Positions 56,617-64,000 of a DNA stretch of 64,000 bases are shown one piece after another. Numbering within the stretch: position 1 is the first letter of the stretch; each line of letters starts with the position of its first letter. The stretch lies in contig NZ_BPPB01000001.1 in the NCBI RefSeq assembly GCF_019972835.1, positions 310,001 through 374,000 of the forward strand, written 5' to 3'. Source of the stretch: Lactobacillus laiwuensis. GTDB taxonomy: Bacteria; Bacillota; Bacilli; Lactobacillales; Lactobacillaceae. The translations under genes were made by a program, and so were the position numbers. The notes under the pieces were generated by a model. It was not told the DNA's origin, did not search any database, and saw only the letters and a program-made list of their open reading frames with translations.

Positions 56617-56713
56617 ATAGACTCCTCCAGTTAAAAATCATTTATTATTTTCATCCTCTTATTCTGTAAACTCTGATAAAATAGCATTAGACTTTAAGAG
56701 AGCAGGATTATCA

Positions 56714-57349
56714 ATGATAAACTTAAATTTAATTCTGATATTTATTCTAGCATATTTAATAGGTTCGTTTCCCACAGGCGTGATTGTCGGCAAGATATTT
56801 TTTGCAGAAGATATTAGAAACTATGGCTCTGGCAATATCGGAACCACTAACTCTTTTCGCGTTTTTGGACCACTTGCAGGTAGTCTAGTATTAATTGTTG
56901 ATGTTCTCAAAGGAACGTTAGCCACAAATTTACCCAGAATTTTCCATATTAATGCTCCTAAATATTTTTTGTTAATATCAGGTGGTTTAGCAATTCTGGG
57001 GCACACGTTTTCCATTTTTCTCAAATTTAAAGGTGGCAAGGCCGTAGCAACCAGTGCTGGACTTTTTTTGGGCTACAACCTGAAATTTTTTGGTGTCTGC
57101 GCCCTCATTTTCTTGCCACTAGTTTTTATCACGTCTTATGTCAGTTTATCCAGTTTAATTGCAGTCGTCTTAATATTCATTGTAACCTTCTTTTTTCATG
57201 ATGTTTTTCTGGAGATAATTGTGGGCTGCATCATGATTATCTTATTTATCCGCCACAGAAGCAATATTAAACGATTATTGCACCACCAGGAGAATATTAT
57301 TCCTTTTGGTTTATGGTACTGGTATAAGAAAAAACACCATAAATTATAA
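56714..57349 (+). CDS. plsY: Glycerol-3-phosphate acyltransferase PlsY
   Basis: Membrane enzyme of 211 aa that transfers acyl from acyl phosphate to glycerol 3-phosphate. Conserved loops are GSFPTGVIVGK, DIRNYGSGNIGTTNSFR and FKGGKAVATSAG. It has about five membrane segments. It faces parE across a short divergent region, the arrangement common in Firmicutes. A basic tail (WYKKKHHK) ends the protein. Confidence 0.95.
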   Translation: MINLNLILIFILAYLIGSFPTGVIVGKIFFAEDIRNYGSGNIGTTNSFRVFGPLAGSLVLIVDVLKGTLATNLPRIFHINAPKYFLLISGGLAILGHTFSIFLKFKGGKAVATSAGLFLGYNLKFFGVCALIFLPLVFITSYVSLSSLIAVVLIFIVTFFFHDVFLEIIVGCIMIILFIRHRSNIKRLLHHQENIIPFGLWYWYKKKHHKL

Positions 57350-57362
57350 TTGCATATCAGAT

Positions 57363-57398
57363 AAATATGGCTAACTATTTCAGCTAGCTATTTTATTA
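57363..57398 (+). terminator. Possible plsY terminator
   Basis: GGCTA...TAGC with A-rich and T-rich flanks forms an imperfect hairpin about 15 bases after the plsY stop. Confidence 0.45.
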
Positions 57399-57456
57399 TA
57401 AACATAAGAACATTAGTTCGCAAGAACTGTTTTTGTTTAAATCAATAAGAACTGTA

Positions 57457-57484
57457 AAAAGGAAGCCCTTGGGCTTCCTTTTGA
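57457..57484. terminator. Bidirectional terminator before the aldose-epimerase-like gene
   Basis: AAAAGGAAGCCC pairs with GGGCTTCCTTTT around TT, a compact perfect hairpin with T-runs on both strands. Confidence 0.9.
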
Positions 57485-57508
57485 ACCTAATAATTTCTTT
57501 TTTAACAC

Positions 57509-58399
57509 TCATTCATCTTGATCATGAAAAGCCATACTAAAGCCAGCTGTATAAGTGCCACCAACTTCAAGGTGATTCATGCCATATTTTTCTTCTAATT
57601 TTTGATTAGTATCAGTGCGATCAGCTATACCCCACCATGGTTCAATGCAGACATAATCAGCAGTTTTAGGATATTGGGACCACACGCCGACAAAGGGAGC
57701 ATCCCTTAACCAAACATTTACATGAAAGTTATTGGCATCCGTTCTTAAAGATATCCGATTGTCATGACCCCGCATTTGAAAAATCAAGGCATCATCTTTA
57801 AACAGATGATCACTCAGGGTAATCAAACTATTGGTTGAAGCCAGCGATCGATTAGGCCAATCTAAGAATGCTCCTTTAAGAGGAATACGAACTCGGGCAC
57901 GAGAAGGCTTAGTACTAAAGTAAAAATCTTCCTTAGACAATGTCTTGCTTGTTGGAATGTTAAAGCCGGGATGTCCCCCAATGCCAAAAATCATTTCGCT
58001 ATCTGACTTATTAACGACTGAAAAATTTTCTTCTAGTAGATTATTAAGCAGGTTATAGTTCACGCGCAACTCAAATTTAAATGGATAAACTTCCCTGGTC
58101 TTTGCAGAATCTGTCAGCAAAAAAGTGATGCTTTCATCTGTATGTCGCTCAACTTTAAACTCTAAATCTCGCGCAAAACCATGTTGAGTTAGGTGGTATG
58201 TTTTGCCCTGATAAGTATATTCATCATTTTTAAGTTTTCCCACAATGGGAAAAAGTATGGGAGCATGCCTTTTCCAAACTTCAGGGTTAGCCTGCCAAAT
58301 ATATTCATATCCGCTATGTAAACTTTTTACACTTTGCACTTCAGCACCCTTACTGGCAATTTCAACCTGTAAGATGCTATTTTTGATAGTGTAATTCAT
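57509..58399 (-). CDS. Aldose 1-epimerase family protein (LacX-like)
   Basis: Protein of 296 aa with the galactose-mutarotase fold. The conserved histidine region FGIGGHPGFNIP and the C-terminal YVCIEPWWGIADR fit the LacX/YihR-type subgroup. It likely interconverts sugar anomers, but the substrate is unknown. It lies 18 bases after hslU in the same direction, so it may be the tail of the topA-trmFO-xerC-hslV-hslU unit. Confidence 0.85.
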   Translation of the reverse strand: MNYTIKNSILQVEIASKGAEVQSVKSLHSGYEYIWQANPEVWKRHAPILFPIVGKLKNDEYTYQGKTYHLTQHGFARDLEFKVERHTDESITFLLTDSAKTREVYPFKFELRVNYNLLNNLLEENFSVVNKSDSEMIFGIGGHPGFNIPTSKTLSKEDFYFSTKPSRARVRIPLKGAFLDWPNRSLASTNSLITLSDHLFKDDALIFQMRGHDNRISLRTDANNFHVNVWLRDAPFVGVWSQYPKTADYVCIEPWWGIADRTDTNQKLEEKYGMNHLEVGGTYTAGFSMAFHDQDE

Positions 58400-58417
58400 G
58401 CTTAATCATCACCTTTG

Positions 58418-59827
58418 TTAAAGAATGAACTTAGTTAAATCTTTATTTGTTATTATATCACTAAGTTTTTCATTAACGTATGCTTCAGTCACCGTAATTT
58501 CGCCCATAGACATATCTGGACCTTCATACAAAACATCCTCCAGCAGCTTCTCAAGAATTGTTGACAATCTTCTGGCACCAATGTTATCAGTTCCCTGGTT
58601 TACGTCATATGCAATTTGAGCAATTCGATCAACTGCTTCTTGCGTAAAGACTAATTTGATTCCGTCAGCTTTCATCAAGGCTACATATTGTTCTAAAAGT
58701 GAATCTTCAGGATCCTTGAGAATCTTAACAAAATCGTCTTTTGTTAAAGCATTGAGTTCAACCCTAATTGGAAAACGTCCTTGCAATTCAGGAATTAAAT
58801 CACTTGGCTTAGATTCAGAAAATGCACCAGCAGCAATAAAAAGAATATGATCAGTGGCCACAGGACCATATTTAGTTTGAATAGTAGAGCCCTCTACAAT
58901 TGGCAAAATATCTCTTTGTACACCCTCACGAGATACTTCACCGGAAGTTTTCTTATTGCCGGCAGTAATTTTATCAATTTCATCAATAAAAATAATGCCG
59001 TTATTTGCTGTACGCTCAATAGCTTTTTGATAAAGAGAGTCATAATCGATCATCTTGTGGGATTCTTGCTGAATTAATACTTCACGGGCATCTTTAACTG
59101 CTAAAGTACGTTTAATTTTCTTTTTAGGAACCAAATCGTTAAGCATTGAACTCATATCAATTCCCATTTGTCCCATCATGTCACCCATGGGATTTACTTT
59201 AGGAGCTTGTTCAACCTCGATAGTGACCTCTCTATTTTCAAGTAAACCCTTGTTTAGCTGCTCAGACACAGTAAGACGCTGATTACGAACATCATCGGTT
59301 ATTTCTTCCTGGTCTGCGTCAGAAGACTGATTATTATTCTGACCTCCTGACATGAGCATTGACATCATATCTTGCCATTCCTGCATCTGATTTTTTCTTT
59401 TGTCCTGCTTGATTCCGGGAACAAGCAAACGTACTAAAATTTTGTTAGCCTCTTTAGTTGCTTGAGTGCGAACCCGGTCAAATTGATCTTTTTCTTCCAT
59501 GCGCACTGCTTCATTTACTAAATCGCGCACCATTGATTCAACATCACGACCGACATAACCAACTTCAGTAAATTTGGTAGCTTCCACTTTGACAAATGGT
59601 GCATTAACAATCGCTGCTAATCTTCTGGCAATTTCTGTCTTCCCAACTCCTGTGGGGCCTGCCATTAACAGGTTTTTAGGTGTGATATCTTCCTGCATTT
59701 TTTTTGGCAGCTGCATTCTGCGATAACGATTATAAAGAGCCACAGCAACTGCTTTTTTAGCTTCATCTTGACCTATAATGTATTCATTAAGTAAATTAAC
59801 AATTTGCTTTGGTGTTTTTGTTTCCAT
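58418..59827 (-). CDS. hslU: HslU (ClpY) protease ATPase subunit
   Basis: AAA+ unfoldase of 469 aa that feeds substrates to HslV. Walker A is GPTGVGKTEIARRLA, Walker B is IIFIDEIDKI, and GYVGRDVESMVRD is the pore/GYVG motif. The I-domain (about residues 110-240) contains a Met/Gln/Asn-rich stretch. The C-terminal NIGARRLSTILEKLLED is sensor 2. It follows hslV after 21 bases. Confidence 0.96.
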   Translation of the reverse strand: METKTPKQIVNLLNEYIIGQDEAKKAVAVALYNRYRRMQLPKKMQEDITPKNLLMAGPTGVGKTEIARRLAAIVNAPFVKVEATKFTEVGYVGRDVESMVRDLVNEAVRMEEKDQFDRVRTQATKEANKILVRLLVPGIKQDKRKNQMQEWQDMMSMLMSGGQNNNQSSDADQEEITDDVRNQRLTVSEQLNKGLLENREVTIEVEQAPKVNPMGDMMGQMGIDMSSMLNDLVPKKKIKRTLAVKDAREVLIQQESHKMIDYDSLYQKAIERTANNGIIFIDEIDKITAGNKKTSGEVSREGVQRDILPIVEGSTIQTKYGPVATDHILFIAAGAFSESKPSDLIPELQGRFPIRVELNALTKDDFVKILKDPEDSLLEQYVALMKADGIKLVFTQEAVDRIAQIAYDVNQGTDNIGARRLSTILEKLLEDVLYEGPDMSMGEITVTEAYVNEKLSDIITNKDLTKFIL

Positions 59828-59848
59828 ATTATTTTTCTGCCTCGTTTT

Positions 59849-60373
59849 TTACAATTCGTCAGTGATAATCTGATTATCAGTAAAAATATCAATTCCAGAA
59901 GCTATTTCAACAGCTTCATGAGCAATTTCGCTGGCACTCATATTGGACGAATGTCTGGTCATTGCAATGGCTGCAGCCTGAGCGAAGTTACCACCAGAAC
60001 CAATAGCAACCACATTTTCGTCAGGTTCAAGCACTTCACCATTGCCAGAAATTAATAAAAGATCTTTTTCATTAAAAGCAATAAGCATGGCCTCCAGTTT
60101 TTGTAAAGTAGCATCTTTACGCCAGGCTTGAGCCATTTCCACAGCAGCTCTGCGCAAATCGCCCCCAAAAGCTTCTAATTTCCCTTCAAGCATGTCCTGC
60201 AAACTGACTGCATCGGCTACGCCTCCAGCAAAGCCAATTACAACCTGATCGTGATAAATTCGTCTAATCTTTTTAGCGGTAGATTTGGCAATTACTTTTT
60301 CACCCAAGGTTACCTGTCCATCTCCCGCAATTGCGGTTTTCCCATTAAATTTTACTGAACATATTGTTGTCAT
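59849..60373 (-). CDS. hslV: HslV (ClpQ) proteasome-like peptidase subunit
   Basis: Threonine peptidase of 174 aa of the N-terminal nucleophile type. After removal of Met the protein begins TTICSVKFNGKTAIAGDGQ, with Thr as nucleophile. GFAGGVADA and IGSGGNFAQAAA are also conserved. The ATG overlaps the xerC stop by 4 bases (ATGA), so translation is coupled. It assembles as a double ring capped by HslU. Confidence 0.96.
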   Translation of the reverse strand: MTTICSVKFNGKTAIAGDGQVTLGEKVIAKSTAKKIRRIYHDQVVIGFAGGVADAVSLQDMLEGKLEAFGGDLRRAAVEMAQAWRKDATLQKLEAMLIAFNEKDLLLISGNGEVLEPDENVVAIGSGGNFAQAAAIAMTRHSSNMSASEIAHEAVEIASGIDIFTDNQIITDEL

Positions 60374-61299
60374 TTTTTTGCCTCGTCTTTCTTATCGTTG
60401 CGAGTAAAGTACTTTTCATAATTTGCCTGTAAGTGGCTCATAGTCACGTGAGTATATATTTGAGTGGTAGATAAATTATCATGACCCAAAAGTTCCTGTA
60501 CACTGCGTAAATCTGCGCCGTTATTCAACATTGCCGTAGCAAAGGAATGGCGCAATTCATGCGGATGTACCTTACCGTTAATGCCAGCCTCATTAAAAAT
60601 CTTTTGCATAATATATTCGATGCCACGATCCGTTAATGGTTTGCCTTTGTTATTTAGAAAAACATAATTTGAATCATCAGCACCGTTTACAAGTTGATTT
60701 CTACCATTTTCCCAATAATTAACAAAGGCAGCTTTAGTTTTATCATCAAACGCAACGTACCTGTCTTTATTACCTTTACCGTGTACCAAAATTATCTTTA
60801 AATCTAAATCTACTTGTTTTCTTCTTAAACTGCTTACCTCGCTAACCCTCATCCCAGTAGTATAAAATAATTCAATTAATGCCAAATTACGCAAAGTCAA
60901 GGGGTCATTTCCACTTAAAGAGTCAAATACCTGTTTCATTTCTGTTGCATAAAAAAACTGGGGCAATTTGCGTTCTTTAGTGCGCAAAACAATTGTTTGC
61001 GTTGGATCTATTTTAACAATTTTTCGTCTAGTTAAAAAGTGATAAAACGACCTGAGGCTGGACATTTTACGGGCTTGCGTCGAACGCGCTAATTTACGTT
61101 CTGTTAAGTTTTGTAAAAAAATTTCAACATCACGTCTATTTATTTTTGACCAACCATTAAAGCCGCCATTTTCCTGCCAAAATTTTTTTGCTTCCAGTAA
61201 ATCCGTTTGATAAGACATTATTGTTTTGGGACTATATTGACGTTCAATACGCAAATATGAAGTAAACAGCTCTACCTGCTCATCTTTTTTAGCGTCCAT
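60370..61299 (-). CDS. xerC: Tyrosine recombinase XerC
   Basis: Protein of 309 aa with a core-binding domain (about residues 1-90) and a catalytic domain with all key residues: TTGMRVSEVSSLR, HGKGNKDRYV, HELRHSFATAML, LLGHDNLSTTQIYTHV. It acts at dif with XerD to resolve chromosome dimers. Position between trmFO and hslV is the standard Bacillus/Lactobacillus codV locus. It starts one base after the trmFO stop. Confidence 0.95.
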   Translation of the reverse strand: MDAKKDEQVELFTSYLRIERQYSPKTIMSYQTDLLEAKKFWQENGGFNGWSKINRRDVEIFLQNLTERKLARSTQARKMSSLRSFYHFLTRRKIVKIDPTQTIVLRTKERKLPQFFYATEMKQVFDSLSGNDPLTLRNLALIELFYTTGMRVSEVSSLRRKQVDLDLKIILVHGKGNKDRYVAFDDKTKAAFVNYWENGRNQLVNGADDSNYVFLNNKGKPLTDRGIEYIMQKIFNEAGINGKVHPHELRHSFATAMLNNGADLRSVQELLGHDNLSTTQIYTHVTMSHLQANYEKYFTRNDKKDEAKK

Positions 61300-61300
61300 C

Positions 61301-62617
61301 TTAATGCAGCACTTCCTGTTGAAATTCCTTAAGACATTCTAGACCGCGTTGGCTGATTTTTAAGTGGCGCTCTTTCTTGTTGCGCACTTTAGAACCTTCA
61401 AGTCCCGGAATTAATGCAAAACTGGCATTCATAGGTTGAAAATGCTTGATGTCAGCAGTAGTTACGTAATTAGCCATTGATCCTAAAGCTGTTAGTTTAG
61501 GAAAAGCAACCGGTTCTTGACCACTGGCTCTTCTAGCAGCGTTAATGCCAGAAACCAGGCCACTGCCAGCACTTTCAACATAGCCTTCAACTCCAGTCAC
61601 TTGTCCCGCAAAAAACAATCCAGGTTGCTTTTTAGCCTCATATGTAGCAGATAATACGGCTGGTGAAGCCATATAGGTATTGCGATGCATTTTGCCGTAT
61701 CTGATAAAACGAGCATGAGCCAGACCAGGAATCATGGAAAAAACTCGTTTTTGTTCACCATATTTCAGATGAGTCTGAAAGCCAACGATGTTATACATTG
61801 AGGCTACGGCATTATCTTGTCTAAGCTGAACAACTGCATAGGGAGTTTTTCCCGTAGCTGGATTTTCCAATCCTACAGGTTTAAGTGGACCAAAAAGCAT
61901 AGTTTTCATACCTCTTTCAGCCATAACTTCAATCGGCATACAGCCCTCAAAAACATCACTGTTTTCAAAGCTGTGAACTTCTGCAGTCTCCGCACTAACC
62001 AATTCCCGAGCAAATCTTTCATATTCTTGCTTTGTCATAGGACAATTTAGATATGCAGCTTCACCTTTGTCATAGCGAGATTTCTTATAGACGATATCCA
62101 TATCAATCGAATCAGCCGCAATTATAGGTGCCGCTGCATCAAAAAAATGCAGGCTTTCATTACCTGAAAACTTTTGTATCTCTTCGGCCAGTTTATCACT
62201 AGTCAAGGGACCGGTAGCAATAATTGCAATACAATCTTGCGGAATCTGGGTAATCTCTTCGGTATGAAAATTAATATTTGACATTGCATTAAGCTTACTG
62301 GTCACATAATCACTGAACTGCTCTCTGTCAACTGCTAATGCTCCACCAGCAGGTACCTGGGAATGATCAGCAGCTGCCATAATAAGCGAATCAAGCTGCC
62401 GCATTTCTTCTTTTAATAAACCTACAGCATTAGATAACTGATTTGAACGCATTGAGTTTGTGCACACCAATTCAGCCAGCTTGTCTGTTTTATGCGCCGG
62501 GGTCATTTTTTTAGGACGCATTTCGTAAAAATCAACAGCAATTCCACGCTTTGCTAGTTGCCAGGCTGCCTCACTTCCGGCCAGACCGCCTCCAATTACA
62601 GTAACTTTTTCTGGCAT
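61301..62617 (-). CDS. trmFO: Folate/FAD-dependent tRNA (uracil-5) methyltransferase TrmFO
   Basis: Protein of 438 aa that makes m5U54 in tRNA using methylene-THF. The FAD motif [16 protein letters not shown] is at the N-terminus. [11 protein letters not shown] and [14 protein letters not shown] hold the catalytic cysteines, and [17 protein letters not shown] lies near the C-terminus. It is cotranscribed with xerC and follows topA. Confidence 0.96.
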   Translation of the reverse strand: MPEKVTVIGGGLAGSEAAWQLAKRGIAVDFYEMRPKKMTPAHKTDKLAELVCTNSMRSNQLSNAVGLLKEEMRQLDSLIMAAADHSQVPAGGALAVDREQFSDYVTSKLNAMSNINFHTEEITQIPQDCIAIIATGPLTSDKLAEEIQKFSGNESLHFFDAAAPIIAADSIDMDIVYKKSRYDKGEAAYLNCPMTKQEYERFARELVSAETAEVHSFENSDVFEGCMPIEVMAERGMKTMLFGPLKPVGLENPATGKTPYAVVQLRQDNAVASMYNIVGFQTHLKYGEQKRVFSMIPGLAHARFIRYGKMHRNTYMASPAVLSATYEAKKQPGLFFAGQVTGVEGYVESAGSGLVSGINAARRASGQEPVAFPKLTALGSMANYVTTADIKHFQPMNASFALIPGLEGSKVRNKKERHLKISQRGLECLKEFQQEVLH

Positions 62618-62662
62618 ATGATCATATTCCTTTACTAAAATTATTTTACTTTATATACAAGA

Positions 62663-62696
62663 ATATCATCAAATCATGACTGATCTGATGATATTA
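62663..62696 (-). terminator. Hairpin between topA and trmFO
   Basis: AATATCATCA pairs with TGATGATATT across a 14-base loop on the minus strand. It lacks a clear T-run, so it may be a weak terminator or pause site. Confidence 0.4.
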
Positions 62697-62704
62697 ACAT
62701 AAAT

Positions 62705-64000
62705 TTAACTTTCTACAGTATCTTTTTCAGCACTTGTTTCTTCTTTATAATCGCCATTTGGACAAAGAACAACAGGTCCTTTTTTATTTCTTTTTTCAAC
62801 TAGAAAATGGCCACAGTTAGGACAATTTCGGTTAATAGGCTTGTCCCAAGAAACAAAGTCACAATCAGGGTAACGTGAACAGCCATAAAACTTGCGGTTA
62901 CGCTTTGATTTTTTTTCAATCACGTCACCTTTGCCGCATTTCGGACAAATAACGCCAACCTTTTTTACAATTGCCTTTGTATTGCGACAATCTGGGAAAC
63001 GTGAGCAGGCGTAAAATTTACCATAGCGTCCCATTTTAATAACCATCGGCGCACCACAGATATCACAATTGAAACCGGCAGGCTCATCTTTTATTTGCAC
63101 CTTTTTGATATCAGCGTCAGCTTTATCTAGCTCCTTTTTAAAGGGATGATAATAATCATCAATTACTTTAACCCAATTTTTCTTGCCTTCTTCAATTCCG
63201 TCAAGATCATTTTCCAATTGCGCAGTAAAATCAATGTTAACAATGTCAGGGAAAAATTTCTCAATTAAATTATCTACAATTTCTCCCAGTTCAGTCGGGA
63301 CAATTGCTTTACCGTCTAATTTAACATAATAACGACGTTGAATGGTATCAATAGTTGGTGCATAAGTGGAAGGACGACCAACACCATTTTCTTCTAGCGA
63401 ATGGACTAAACTGGCCTCAGTGTATCTTGCAGGGGGCATGGTGAAATGTTGTTTATTATCAGATTTAGCTAGTTTAACTTTATCTCCGTCGTTTAATTCA
63501 GGTAATTCAACATTTTTTTCCTGTTGATTATCATAAACTTTTGTGAAGCCGGCAAATTTCATTTTTGAGCCGGTAGTCCTGAATATCACTCCGTTTTGCG
63601 TAATATCTGCTCTTACTGTGTCGTAAACAGCTGGAGTCATCTCACTGGCCAAAAATCTTGACCAAATTAATTTATACAAGCGATATTGTTCAGTAGTTAA
63701 AACTGCTTTGAGGGACTCTGGGGTGCGATAAACACTGGTTGGCCTGATTGCTTCATGGGCATCTTGAGCATCCTCTTGATTTTTGAAATGGCGCGCTCCT
63801 TTAGCAGCATACTCTTTACCATAATTTTCATTTAAAAATTTAGAGGCTTCCGCCTGTGCAATTGGGGATGTCCGTTTAGAATCAGTTCTCATATAGGTAA
63901 TCAAACCGACTGTACCCTGTTTACCCAGGCTAATGCCTTCATAAAGCTGCTGGGCAATGCTCATCGTTCTCCTCGTACGATAATTTAGACGTTTGTTTGC
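62705..64000 (-). CDS. topA: DNA topoisomerase I (partial, cut at right edge)
   Basis: The frame is open to the last base, so the N-terminal TOPRIM part lies outside. The visible 430 or so residues contain the catalytic tyrosine in LITYMRTDS, the HEAIRPTS and GVGRPSTYA motifs, and three C-terminal zinc-ribbon-like units. The first two have four cysteines (CDICG...CSRFPDC, CPKCG...CSRYPDC). The third has only three (CPNCG...LCPNGDY). It relaxes negative supercoils. It heads the topA-trmFO-xerC-hslV-hslU cluster. Confidence 0.95.
   Translation of the reverse strand, partial: ANKRLNYRTRRTMSIAQQLYEGISLGKQGTVGLITYMRTDSKRTSPIAQAEASKFLNENYGKEYAAKGARHFKNQEDAQDAHEAIRPTSVYRTPESLKAVLTTEQYRLYKLIWSRFLASEMTPAVYDTVRADITQNGVIFRTTGSKMKFAGFTKVYDNQQEKNVELPELNDGDKVKLAKSDNKQHFTMPPARYTEASLVHSLEENGVGRPSTYAPTIDTIQRRYYVKLDGKAIVPTELGEIVDNLIEKFFPDIVNIDFTAQLENDLDGIEEGKKNWVKVIDDYYHPFKKELDKADADIKKVQIKDEPAGFNCDICGAPMVIKMGRYGKFYACSRFPDCRNTKAIVKKVGVICPKCGKGDVIEKKSKRNRKFYGCSRYPDCDFVSWDKPINRNCPNCGHFLVEKRNKKGPVVLCPNGDYKEETSAEKDTVES

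Noticed and set aside
1..64000. CRISPR array, rRNA or tRNA genes
   Set aside because: No regularly spaced repeats, no rRNA blocks and no tRNA-like cloverleaf with TTCRA were noticed on reading. A computational scan would be needed to exclude a tRNA completely.

Overview
The window is a low-GC Firmicute chromosome segment, most likely from a Lactobacillus in the strict sense. The evidence is the AT-rich sequence, a rexB-rexA helicase-nuclease pair, a complete mevalonate branch, a type B RNase P RNA, and the Bacillus/Lactobacillus gene order dinG-ypmB-asnS-dnaD-nth-ponA-recU-ypsA-gpsB-rnpB-rlmL. I cannot name the species from sequence alone.

Layout. 1-5321 is an accessory sugar-acid operon: the tail of an EIIA-bearing regulator, a KDPG-type aldolase, a galactitol-type PTS (EIIA, EIIB, EIIC), a galactonate dehydratase homologue and a phosphotriesterase-family hydrolase. 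5773-10567 holds a small HTH-like protein, signal peptidase I, an orphan methyltransferase-like protein, an FtsX/MacB-like membrane protein, an RsmF-type methyltransferase and a HAD phosphatase. 10628-14646 (minus) is mvaK1-mvaD-mvaK2-fni, which converts mevalonate to IPP and DMAPP. 14722-33914 is the repair, replication, cell-wall and RNA block named above. 33904-43028 carries a metallophosphoesterase, a small membrane protein, fhs, lspA, an RluD-type synthase and a carA-carB pair that is full length but has lost its catalytic residues. 43076-47174 holds rqcH, a MarR regulator, a DegV protein and a Nudix hydrolase. 47190-49653 is the likely replication terminus: a tyrosine recombinase, then about 1.4 kb with no clear gene, which contains a 28-bp dif site matching 25 of 28 bases of my recalled B. 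subtilis dif. 49654-64000 carries an XRE regulator, ppaC, a LysR regulator, parC-parE, plsY, an aldose-epimerase-like gene and hslU-hslV-xerC-trmFO-topA (topA cut by the window edge).

Gene orientation supports the terminus call. Left of 48 kb most genes lie on the plus strand, and right of 50 kb nearly all lie on the minus strand, as expected where two replichores meet. The decatenation genes parC-parE and the recombinase xerC lie within about 12 kb of the dif site.

The most unusual items are the catalytically dead carbamoyl-phosphate synthase pair, the kinase-less PTS/aldonate operon, a repair set without the usual Fe-S cysteines (Nth, RexB, DinG), and the dif region with its adjacent Xer-like recombinase.
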